Shown: piece after piece, positions 49,182 to 59,302 of the stretch
Layout of the letters: every line of letters starts with the position of its first letter
Numbering within the stretch: position 1 is the first letter of the stretch
From: Coniferiporia sulphurascens
Lineage: Eukaryota > Basidiomycota > Agaricomycetes > Hymenochaetales > Hymenochaetaceae
Direction of reading: 5' to 3'
DNA length: 64,000 nucleotides
Assembly (NCBI GenBank): GCA_002794785.1
Contig: NBBA01000018.1
Coordinates: forward strand, 558,001 to 622,000
Position numbers and translations under genes: made by a program
The notes under the pieces: generated by a model
What the model was told of the DNA's origin: nothing
The model's database searches: none
What the model saw: only the letters and a program-made list of their open reading frames with translations

Positions 49182-50391
49182 CAAATTCTACCATGATGCA
49201 AGTCTCTTGGTACTCTGACTCGGCATACTTGCACAACAAGACGTTTCACAAGGGGTGTGTGAGGGCCGTCTGGGGCGCTGGCACTGGAGAGTTTGGGGGC
49301 AGCCTGCAGAGGGCCTTTATCCGGTGCGTACTCTCCTGCATCACGTGGGGTCTCTTCCTCACTGTTTAGTGGACAGGTCAACTGTCCACCAGTCGTCTGA
49401 CAAGCAAGAGCACATCACTGTCGACTTCTGGTACTTGCGGAACGGTCGCATGTGGTGTGAAATGCACCATGTCCCTTTCATTTGGACAGTAAGCAAACAC
49501 TTACTTCTCATGGGTCTAAAGTGGTTAAAATTCGAGTTTCTATTGAAATCTAGGGGGCACACAGCACAGATGGTTTTTTTACGGGTATTTACTGTTTGTA
49601 GTCACCCAGGCATTTTCATACTTTAAAGCTCTTAGTCACTATTAATTTTACAATCCTTTCCATTTGCACATTCTTTCTGCATCCTTTGTAACCATTCTTT
49701 TCATTTGGACAATAACAAATACATTTCCTTTTAATTTTTTTCTGACGGACTCTGCGTTTGCGGCCACACAACGAAGCACCCGTTTTTTAAGCACCCGCAA
49801 AGATGCATATATTATTATGTACAGGACTTATTATGTACAGATTTCCTAGTTGGCTCACATTCTTTGATAATCTGGTAACTAATCAAGTGTACACTGTTTA
49901 TAATAAAAGCTGTATTAGAACTACACTTGGCACTAGGCCAGATATTAAGTCTATAGACCCGAAAGGTAACTATGGTGATATCATGTGCTATAGAAAGCAT
50001 GGCATGGTGACATCCAGTCGACATGTGCCTATATAGTATTCTATGTCCCACTTGCTGTCTATATGCACCTTTGAAAATAACATGCTCACTTTACCAGACT
50101 ATGTGTGTCTATGACATACTATCAAATTGGACACAAACTATATAATACTATCATGTACTGTGGAAAATGCCTTTGTCTATGGGCTTTTTGAGTTTTTCCT
50201 GATGGACTTTCAGTACAATTTTGTTCCTTGCAATTCCCAAACTTTTACCCTGCTTCTCTTTTTTTGTATTCAGATAGTCCTAGTCCTAGTTAACAAGCAC
50301 AAATATTTTCACAACAAGATCTTGAGAATCAATGTGGAAAATGTGTACTGTGCAAAGGAGCAGTGGTGTGCAAAGGAGGCGGACTACACTG
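49182..50391. other. Right arm of the Plavaka element
   Basis: Contains a short plus-strand frame (49193-49369, with NKTFHKGCVRAVWGAGTG) and competing minus-strand frames; neither is convincing. The rest is AT-rich subterminal sequence ending in two TGTGCAAAGGA motifs next to the right inverted repeat. Confidence 0.35.
50364..50391 (-). repeat. Right terminal inverted repeat of the Plavaka element
   Basis: Ends GGACTACACTG followed by TA; inverse of the left end. An additional GTGCAAAGGAG copy lies just inward at 50350-50360. Confidence 0.75.
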
Positions 50392-50609
50392 TATCATACT
50401 GAGCCGGGCCTCAGCCCGCGAGTCCTTTGTGACATACTCGTGACTGTCACGGGCTATTCAACATGATAGAGCTGCCGCTTCGAGAGTTCTTCAACTTGAA
50501 GGCTTATCTTCTGAGAAGCTTTTCTGTCACATTAATACGGCGTCATTGGCACGCTTTCAAGCCTTTTTTTATACCATAATGAAAGTTGCGACACTGCCGT
50601 ACAGTAAGG

Positions 50610-50617
50610 TATATAAA
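50610..50617 (+). promoter_or_regulatory. TATA box of the four-span membrane protein gene
   Basis: TATATAAA, 116 bp before the start codon and 219 bp from the transposon edge, followed by a C-rich leader. Confidence 0.6.
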
Positions 50618-50732
50618 CCGCGCCGCCGATGGGCCCTCTCTCCCCATTCTCAGGACACCAATCCACCTCAACAACACTTTGATTTAGAAACTTGAAGTGC
50701 TCCATCCGACGTGACAACGCAAGTAAACGACA

Positions 50733-51770
50733 ATGCTCCCCACCCCGGGCCCCCCATTTGATGAACATTATAAGCTTGAAGAACACCGCGGGCGGGGTAC
50801 TCAGCCTGCCGCCAATTCTTCTGCCGACTCTGCCGGACCTTTGGTTGCGGCCCATGCCGAAAATAATAGTATGTGCGACAGTGTTCTGCGCACGATAGCG
50901 CTGTGGCTAAAATATTGACTATCGTGTGTATAGGGCTAGGCGACATTGACAACTTCAAGAGTATCATCCAACAACTCAAAACCATAGTCGAAATTCAAAG
51001 GGAAGGAGCATCGAACGCGAAGAAGAGCGGGAAAATAAACTCCGCGAACCAGGCGTTCACTTCCCTCGCGGTGGTTGTGAGTATCCAATTTTGGCTCCAT
51101 AACATTTCTTGATGCAGCCTCATTATGTTACAACACTAAATCTGTGGGCAAACAATTGGAAAAATGACGCTAGTCTATCTTCCTTGCGTCGCTCGCAGCC
51201 GGATTTCTGTCGTTCGTGCATGACACAATCGACAAACGGCCGACAGGCACGAAGGCGAAAATCAGTGACACTGTTACCATCGTATTCTGCTACGTGGTTA
51301 TTGTGATATCCGTGCTCAACACGATAATGCTATGCATCCTCGGACAGCAGAGCTTCATCATGGCTCACAGCTGGGTCCTGCCCAAGGTAGCCGGGTCCTT
51401 CACGCGCTTTCCTCGGTCGCCTCACCGGCCCTTCGGGGACCACTCCGAGGATGATTCTTACCAAGCTGGTCAAGGTCCATGGTTTGATGATTCCAAATTT
51501 CCTTTCAATATTTGCACAAGATTCCTTCGCGGGACTCGGATAGGACTCGCAATGCACTTTCTCATGGCGTTTGACATTTTCCTAGGCCCGCTGGTGATGT
51601 CCGTGGAGTTCTTCTTAATCTCACTGCTTACCTTCGTGTGGGCAGAGGAGACAAGGGCTGTTGCATTGGTTACGACATTTTCGATCTTTATAGGAGCCAA
51701 CTGGGTACTCATAACGGGTGAAATGGTCTGGTGGAAAATACTCGGTGAAGTGGAACGCGTGAGATCCTAG
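50733..51770 (+). CDS. Fungal membrane protein with about four spans, unknown family
   Basis: Three exons, join(50733..50868,50934..51076,51174..51770), give 291 residues. The N-terminal 46 residues are polar and Pro/Ala-rich (MLPTPGPPFDEHYKLEEH). A helical segment DIDNFKSIIQQLKTIVEIQ precedes the first span FTSLAVVSIFLASLAAGFLS, which is formed across the 51077-51173 intron. Further spans are VTIVFCYVVIVISVLNTIML, FLMAFDIFLGPLVMSVEFFL and FSIFIGANWVLI. A soluble Pro/Asp-rich loop lies between spans 2 and 3. The start follows a good TATA box. All three exons join in frame and the gene looks intact although the 21.5-kb transposon ends only about 340 bp upstream. No function assigned. Confidence 0.68.
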
Positions 51771-52138
51771 GATGCAATTTGGCCCTAGTTATGTTCTATG
51801 GTTAAAGGGGCACGTATTGATAAGTTGTAATTACCGCATCGTCCTGTGTAATTACTGGAAACACGGTTACAAAATTCACCGCTGTTAGAGTTCTGCAGGC
51901 TCCGGTTCAGCCTGGTAGTATAGTATTGTACTGTATAGCATATAGCCCATTCCTTTTTATTCAGCGCATATTATATGTACGTCCAGTCCGAGTCGAGCGC
52001 CGAGCACCATATATTTAGTTCAACAACCGTCTGGTCCCAGAGTGTGCAATAACCTACCGAGTGCGCAGACTCTGCGAGGACTCTAACATTATTCCTCACC
52101 CGGCCCAAATATTTTTGCACGGTTTTTAATAAGTCAAG
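51771..52138. other. Intergenic, no gene seen
   Basis: 3' flank of the membrane protein gene. No supported frame or repeat. Confidence 0.4.
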
Positions 52139-52200
52139 AAGTCGGACAATGTCGACCTCGGTACAAATACCTGAATTTTTGTTTCTTCTCCATCGCTTCC
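52139..52200 (-). pseudogene. 3'-terminal fragment of another MFS permease copy
   Basis: The minus strand codes EAMEKKQKFRYLY, the terminal residues of permeases C/D/E, then CGA in place of the stop. The 3' flank (GGACAATGTCGACC) matches the flank of copy E. The fragment stops abruptly at 52200 against the APH-gene fragment. Confidence 0.7.
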
Positions 52201-52500
52201 GAAAAAGCGGGTGTACATGATCATTGCATGTGCATCTCTTCCCCTTGTTTGGTAAAACTCTCGCGAGGGGCTCTCGAAAGAGGGGACATAGATATCAGTC
52301 TGGAACCTGGTTCTGGCGTCAAGTCAAAGCTCTATTTTCTCTTCATTTTGGCATAAATCATCTTCTTACATTTGAAACTATGTATCTTATATATTACATG
52401 CGTTTGCGCACAAAAACGGCGTTTTTTTTGTTACAAGACAGCTAGATCGATCCCATGTCTTCACCAATATATGAAAACCGCCATCGGCAACAGTCAAGGA
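52201..52500 (+). pseudogene. Duplicated 3' end of the APH/ACAD10-11-like gene
   Basis: Homologous to 24765-25078: GAAAAAGCGGGTGT at the left, then HLFPLFGK coding sequence, the AAGTCAAAGCTCTA region of the SKL terminus (one frame lost), and the 3' flank with TATGTATCTTATATATTACA. Copy B follows 18 bp later, just as copy A follows the real gene. Confidence 0.8.
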
Positions 52501-52517
52501 CTAGCTAGTGCGAAGCC

Positions 52518-55311
52518 TTAATACAAAAACCTGAATTTCCGTCTCCTCTCCATCGCCTCTTCCAGTGTAATACGTTCCAGCCGAGCGGCTTCTCTGACTC
52601 GTTTGCGACTTGCACTATTAAGCGCCCCAAGCTCGTCTTCGTCGAGCTGCTTGTTCTTCTGTTTCAGAATACACCGCATGACTGTAAGAAAGGGAGCGAA
52701 AATCAGCGAACCCAAGCTGGTAGTATTCTCTAGTATTCTCCAGAATAGTCTTTTCGGACATCCTAGAATGCTTACCGAATGCGAGGGAGATGCTGAGAAC
52801 GAGTGATGCCATGCCGATCTCCATGGACTGGTGGTACTGTGGCCCCCATTCCGCTTTCCAGACGAAAGAGCCAATTCTATAAAGGGTAGTCACAATTATT
52901 AGAGGACGCACGCTGCAACCCCGTCTATACTGACAGGGTCCCTAAATTCCCAAAGCCATTCACGATGCCAATAGCAGCAGCTCGCTTTGCGGGTGGCCGG
53001 TGTATAGTATTGGCGACCCAGGCCAAGGTAAGAGAAAACCCTATAAAACGGGTTCGACTTTATAGAGCGCTGTTAAAGAAGAGCATATACGAACCTGCGT
53101 TCCCGCTGGCCATTAGGAATAGAGAAAAATAGCGTCCTCCAGGGGAAAACGTAGAGATGGCGATGATATAGCCTATGATCACGCCACACCATGGCCCTAT
53201 AGTGTGGAAGAATCGCTCCCCGCTCCTATCTGGAATTTCATTTCTTAAGCTAAAAAGGAGTTTGGTACGTGTTTCCAGCTATACGGACGCACCAGCATGC
53301 AGCGAGTCCAGACAACAGACTACCGTAGCCCAAATCCACGGCGGGCTGTTTTCAGTTCACGTCAAATGTTAAATTCAGGCATTAAAGGGGGGCATAAAGC
53401 CCTCAAAGTTACTCACGCGGCCAGGAGCAAAGAGATCGTAGTATTAAACCCAAGTGTAGACGTGAGACTGACAATTCACCAATCAGCATACGTCTTATCG
53501 AGCTCCGTGTGGGTCACTGTCTGTACGTACGTCGGAAAGAAATTTAAGAAGCTCAAGCCTAATAGCTGAGACAACGTCATTACGGCGAAGATGTGCACAT
53601 TGACGTCCCTTATTGCCATTTTGAATCCCAAAAACAGGCTTAATAGGATGGAGGAAAGGGTCACGTCAGACTTGCACGTCCTATACGAAAGGTCCCGGAC
53701 TCACGAATCTTCTGCGTGGTCCTCGTCGGCCTCGCCTGCGTCTTCAGCGAGACGTACTTGTGCAAGACGGCGCTCGTCGCTTGACAGCCAACGAGTATTG
53801 TCCGGCTGTAGGGGCACTGAGCACAAGTATGTTAGCTGAGTGGAGAATGGCAACTTACGAAGTCCGGTAATGTCCACCTACGCGGACAACTCATTATATA
53901 CGTTCTTAGTGCTTAAAAAGAATAACAACACACATAGATAGGAGACCAACGCTCATAGTGATTGCTCCCTTACAGAATCATATTAGTCTTCTGGATTGAA
54001 GTCAGGCCTGAAGTCAGGCCTACCTCAATGAAAAACAGCCTGGCCTCTGGAATAAGCACCCTGTAACACATACTCATGGAAAATCCACTGACCATCTCCA
54101 GCCTCTGATGCCTCTCTTTCCCTCCATATTCGAGAGAATTCCTGCGGCCATCATCTAAGTCAAGGACAGTTGGGTGTTTCACATACTAGATGAATCGAAC
54201 AAAGGCACTGACACTTCCGAATGCATTTGAAACCAGCGAACCAGCGAGGAGAATGGAAGTCCTAAATGCTAGCTCCTGGAGGTATGTCAATCTTTTGCTC
54301 AGTATATTTGCTGTGAGATGGAAGAGATTGTACCTTGCGCGTGTACCATCGGGAAAGCAGATAGATCGCTCCCGGGTAATATGCCGCCTGTAACGGATAA
54401 ACGCGAGGAAGGAATCAATATATGGAAGCATGATATCTTTAAGCGGAACTCGCTTCTGGAAACCCGATGAACACTCTACAGGCGAGAACTCCAGCAAAGC
54501 TATGCGTGACCTCATTGAGATAAGAGTCAGTAGCGTCGCCTTTCACGGAATTATCAGGCCTCACCCCGGTCACGGCACTTGTCAAGCCCCATGCGACGAC
54601 GCATGTACCGATATATAATGAAGGTCTTAATTGCATTCATTTCAGCGTAATGAAGATTGTCTACAGGGCTCACGCACCTCTTGATCCGGTTAATAATCTT
54701 AAATATAATCAATTAGGTGAGGGTTCCTTCCCACGTGCGAGATAAGAATTGTATTATAATTTACCATATTCGAGGGTATCTGTGCTGGAGAGTAGGACGC
54801 ATACAGAACTGCAATAATTGCATCGTACTGTATATCTGGAAAGCGGAACGAGGTCAATTAACTTTGAATATGTCTAATTTGCCTGGGCGCACCAGTTAGT
54901 CCTAAGTCTTGTTCTAGGCCTTTCAGCCTAGCTGTCGTGATGTTCGTCCTCTGTATTGTGCAATACGTGAATCCGTCGAGAAGGTTAGCTGAAATACCTT
55001 TTACTATAAGACGACTATACACTCACGTCGATGTAGTTCATAACATAGATGAGAAAAACTGTCGGCAGAAGTCTCATGTCGAGTTTACGAAGGAGGCGCC
55101 TTTCTGCGACAGGGCGCTGGACAGTAAGGATGTCGTCGTCCGTGCCTGTCTTCAACCCATATCCTAGCACAGGGCCACTCGAAACGTGGCTGTCTTTGGG
55201 GCCGGGAGCCAGGACGCTCTCGACGAATTCCTCCTCCACAAGAGACTTTTCTCTCACCTCATCCGGAAAGTCTTGTGCTGATTCTCCGAGTCCGTTCGCA
55301 GGCACACACAT
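52518..55311 (-). CDS. MFS permease, anion:cation symporter family (copy B)
   Basis: Nearest paralog of copy A, with the same exon plan. Start MCVPANGLGESAQDF, then RRLLRKLDMRLLPTVFLIYV, SLYIGTCVVAWGLTSAVTG and ACRVFIGFPEASSA. The exon AAGILSNMEGKRGIRGWRW splices in frame to LFFIE, and SVWVTVCTYVGKKF marks a central exon on the opposite strand only. The tail is EEAMERRRKFRFLY, identical to copy A. No lesion found in the exons checked. Divergence from A is spread over exons and introns, so it is an older duplicate rather than an assembly artefact. Same expected function as A. Confidence 0.8.
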
Positions 55312-55435
55312 ATCTCTGAGGTGAAGAGGGGACTTGGAGAATCCGACAATTGCGTACGGAATGGGAATGGATGTCCCGCAATCACCGCTTCCTGTTCTTT
55401 GGCCTCGTGGTCCCAGGCTCCGCGCGGAGGGCAAG

Positions 55436-55590
55436 GTTCATTAGAAATTTTGGTTGCGGATGGCGTTTCCTGTACACATACGGTTGAGGCAAAGAAGTTC
55501 GATAAACTTGCCAAAAATAAGAAAAGAAGCATTGACTTCCAATCCCCGTGGGGAGCAGCCGAGCTGCAAACAGACTAATACGTACAAGTA
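55436..55590 (-). promoter_or_regulatory. Conserved upstream block of permease B
   Basis: About 125 bp upstream of the start and 55 bp from the stop of copy C. Landmarks TGGCGTTTCCTGTACACAT and CTTGCCAAAAATAAG, shared with A, C and D. Confidence 0.5.
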
Positions 55591-55645
55591 CTACCCCTCC
55601 TGATTGGCAGACCATCCAGCGAAGAGAAAACGGACAATTCCGACA

Positions 55646-58435
55646 TCAGTACAGATACCTGAATTTCTGTTTTCTCCCTATCGCTTCCTCCAAGGTTATA
55701 TCTTCTAAATGAGCGGCTCCTTCGACACCCTTGCTGCTTGCATACTTAAGCGCCCCGGACTCGTCTTCGTCAAGTTTCTTGTTCTCGCGCTTTAAAATGC
55801 ATCGCATGACTATGGGGGAAAAGCATCAAGGTCAGCGGGGTCGGACTAGTAGAGTTTTTTATATTTGTCCCATCGGTTACTTTGAAATGCTCACCATATG
55901 CAAGGGAGATGCAGAGGACGAGTGAGGAGATGCCAATTTTCATTGACTGGTGGTACTGTGGGCCCCATTCCGCTTTCCAGACGAAGGAGCCAACTCTATA
56001 ATAATCAAATTCAGTTATTAGTGTGGTCACACTCCTGTAGATATTCCACTCTACTGACAAACTACCTGTGTTTCCGATACCACTGACGATCGCGATCGCA
56101 GCAGCCCGTTTGGACGGGGATCGCGTTATAGTGTTAATCACCCACACTAGTATAAGGGTAAACGCTGCAAAAAAAGGTTATTTCCATAATATGACACAGG
56201 GAAGGAACACCTACCAGCCTCCCCGCCTGCCATCAGGAATAAAGAAAAATAGCGCCCTCCCAGAGAAAACGTGGAGATGGCGATGATGTAGCCAACGATA
56301 GTCCCACATATTGGTCCTACGATGTGGAAGAACCGCTCACCGGTTTTATCTGACATATTTTAATCAGACAAGGAGTCACAATCGAGAGATGTAGGCTCAC
56401 CGGCGTGCAACGAGATCAGAAAACAAAGTATAGCGGTCCATATCCACGGCGGGCTAATTGATGGTCATGCCAAATACATTCTCAGACATCTTTACGGGCT
56501 GGAAATAGGACTAGGAAGCACTTACGCGGACAGAAGCAAGGTAATTGTAGTATCGAACCCAAGTGTGGATGTTAGACTAACAAGTAATAGATAAGCACAT
56601 TGTTCATTGGGCCATGGATGAACTACCGCACGTACGTCGGAAAGAAATTGATGAAACTCAGGCCTAACAAGAGGGATAGTCCCATCACAGCAAAAACGTG
56701 TACTTTGATGTCCTTTATCGCCATATTGAGACCCGACCACATTCTTGATCAGGTGAGATGGAGAGATGTTAGCCTAGTACAACACTCTGCACGGAAAGAA
56801 TGATATGCGCCGACTCACGAATCTTCTACGTGATCCTCATCCGTCTCACCCGCGTCTTCAGCGAGACGAACCTGCGCAAGGTGGCGCTCGGACTTTGATA
56901 ACCAACGAGTGTTGGCGGGCTGCGTGTGTACTTATTACGAAGTGCTGGTAATTGAATGCGCACGACTCACGCAGTCCGGTAATGTCCATCTGCGAAATCA
57001 AATCAGTGTTTATGTTCCTACCTCCAATAACAGTGCATACATGGATAGGAAACCAATACTGATGGTAATCGCCCCCTAACGGGACCAAATCAGTATTCTC
57101 TTGTAGAGGTCTAGGCCAAAGCCTACCTCGATGAAAAATAACCTTGCCCCAGGATTCAGTGCTTCCGTCGAAAATTATGGATTTGATTATACATGTACTT
57201 ACCATCTCCAGCCTCTGATACCTCTCTTTCCTTCCATGTTTGATAGGATCCCAGCAGCCATCAACTGCGTCGGAAAAAATTGGGCATTCAGTCCGAACGG
57301 AAGGATATGACAAAGACACTGACACTTCCGAACGCATTTGCGATCGCCAGCCCGGTAAGGAGAAAAGAAGACCGAATGGCCAGCTCCTGAGTTTGCGCTA
57401 ATCTTCAGGTTCGTACATAATTCTTAGATGAGGGACCGTACCTTGCGAGTATACCATCGGGAAAGGAGATACATTGCGCCAGGGAAAAATGCTGCCTGCG
57501 CGGACGAACGCGGGAGGAGATCCGAGTCAATTATGATATTAAAAAAATGTAGGTAGTTGCCCAGACTTGCTTCCGGAAACCCGATAAATATACGGCATGC
57601 AAGGATTCCAGCGAAATTATGCGTGACCTAATTGGGCCAGACAAAATTCAGCGATATTGACTTTGACAGAGATACCCGTCCTGACCCCAGTCATAGCACT
57701 TGTCAAGCCCCATGCGATGACGCATATACCGATATACAATGAAGGCCTAACGTTTGTGTTCAGTTTAGCGCAAAGAAGTATGTCAACAGATCTCCGTAAT
57801 ACCTCGTAATGCGACTTAAGATCTTGATGCAATGGGACTAGTGAATACCTCATTCCACAACCAAGGTCCATGGGTAAATGCTGGCTTACCATATTCGAGG
57901 GTATTTGCGCCGGGCAATAGGACACATACAAAATAGCCACTACCGTATCATACTGTATGTCTAGAGGATGATAGAATAGAGTGAGCTAGCCTTGTGCGTG
58001 TTTAACTGTATTGTTTCGATAGAACGTACCCGATAGTCCCAAGTCTTGCTCAAGGCCTTTTAGTCTGGCTGTCGTGATATTCGTCCGCTGCAGTACAATA
58101 AGAAAAGGTTAAACATCAAAATGTTGCTCGTGCACAGTCGCTTTGCTCACATCGATGAAGTTCATGAGGAAAATGAGGACAACCATCGGCAGAAGCCTCA
58201 TATCCAGTTTACGCAGGAGACGCCTTTCCGCGATAGTGCGTCCCTCGGTCAGGACATTAGTGCCCAAATCTATCTCCAGTCCTAGTTCCGGTGCGGAGTC
58301 TACTAAATCCTGAGAGCCATGAGAGTCGAGTGGTACCACAGTATCAACGAGCTCTTCCTCCACATTAGGCTTTTCCTTCTTCACATCTTGAAAACTTTGC
58401 GTAGGTGTGTCGCTTGCAAGCATATTCATGCCCAT
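55646..58435 (-). CDS. MFS permease, anion:cation symporter family (copy C)
   Basis: Start MGMNMLASDTPTQSF (a second ATG two codons on is possible), acidic tail, then RRLLRKLDMRLLPMVVLIFL and MNFID (A and D have MNYID). Other segments: RPSLYIGICVIAWGLTSAMT and AILYVSYCPAQIPSNM, the latter a family hallmark after helix 2. AAGILSNMEGKRGIRGWRW is preserved. The tail reads LEDITLEEAIGRKQKFRYLY before TGA at 55646. Closest to D. The exons checked are intact. Confidence 0.8.
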
Positions 58436-59134
58436 GAGATGATGAACATAGAAAGGAAACCCGACGACTACGAGTCGAACGGAAGTGAATCCCGCACAAC
58501 CTGCGTGTTCTATTCTTTAGGTTTGATGTCGGTCACAGGCGGCTATATGTCTTTTGAATGTAGTGAAGAAGTCCGGCGACTTGCCATTCATATCAAATTT
58601 GAAAAAGCAATGGCCCCGCGAATAGCGGCAGAGTTGCAGAATGTAAAGTTCGCCTATTTATAGAAGAGAGCCTTCCTAAAACGGAAGACAATCTGGCGGA
58701 CAGGCACGACAGTCCATCGGACCAAGTTGTCCTCCATTTAGATACCATTAATCAAAGTATTGCCATCTGTCATGATAAGGTCCTAATCCACTGTGTAATG
58801 CTGCTGAGGGCGGTCTAGGCTTTGGCGTTCAGGGGGTGAGTTACAGATGCAGTCAGGGTGGAACTAAGAGTGGAGATAGTACCTCGAATCACCGAATTGA
58901 AGATGGAAGCATTTCTTCGTGAATATTGAAAATACCTATGACCGAATATCAGAAGTGCATTGGGCATACATATAGCAAGGATTGCTGCTTCTGCACTTTT
59001 CCTTTCCTACCCGTCCGTCCAAGAAGCAATTCATCTGCACAACACACTTCCCTGAAATCTATCGTTTCCTTCTTATCGGAGCACGTTGGACCCGTCTTCG
59101 GTTGAGATTGGCAGGCAGCTTGTCACTCTTGAAT
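58436..59134. other. Extended leader specific to permeases C and D
   Basis: About 700 bp between the start of C and its conserved block; homologous to 62081-62789 but absent from A and B, where the gap is about 125 bp. A TATAAATAGG box on the minus strand (58651-58660) lies 216 bp upstream of the start; D lacks it. The plus strand has a short conserved frame, RRLAIHIKFEKAMAPRIAAE, that I do not consider coding. Confidence 0.45.
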
Positions 59135-59240
59135 GATGCTTGCAAATGGCGTTTCTTGCACACATGCGATGGGCTTGCCAAAAAAAAAGAAGCATTGACT
59201 CCAAAGCCCCGAGGATAGCTTGTGGACAGACTTATATGTA
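59135..59240 (-). promoter_or_regulatory. Conserved block upstream of permease C
   Basis: Landmarks TGGCGTTTCTTGCACACAT, CTTGCCAAAAAAA and GAAGCATTGACT, 63 bp from the stop of copy D. Confidence 0.45.
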
Positions 59241-59302
59241 CAAAGAAAACCGTTCCTTGAATGTCGGACCACCCAGCGACGAGAAATCGGGCAATTCCGA
59301 CA

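Larger units (their letters stand above)
28867..50391 (+). mobile_element. Plavaka-type DNA transposon carrying nested retroelements
   Basis: The two ends are inverted copies beginning CAGTGTAGTCC and matching further through CTCCTTTGC[G/A]CACC. TA flanks both sides (28865-28866 and 50392-50393), compatible with a TA target duplication. The only DNA transposase inside is of the Plavaka type, on the plus strand. Removing five first-level insertions, each with its 5-bp target copy (9,853 bp including second-level nests), leaves about 11.7 kb. Gene-like units inside are the DUF6532-like gene (-), the transposase (+) and a second long ORF (+). The element is inactive as it stands: the transposase has a premature stop and the second ORF is broken in several ways. 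Confidence 0.75.

Noticed and set aside
42930..49369. Open frames on both strands that continue across the Copia joint
   Set aside because: Three competing frames are open and none gives a recognisable protein; listed only as a possibility.
55254..55532. Minus-strand frame starting with a signal-peptide-like sequence upstream of permease B
   Set aside because: The frame is not conserved in the equivalent blocks of A, C and D; the DNA block is conserved without coding constraint.
58560..58663. Plus-strand RRLAIHIKFEKAMAPRIAAE frame conserved between C and D leaders
   Set aside because: Stops soon after and surrounding sequence changes frame between copies; conservation is explained by recent duplication.
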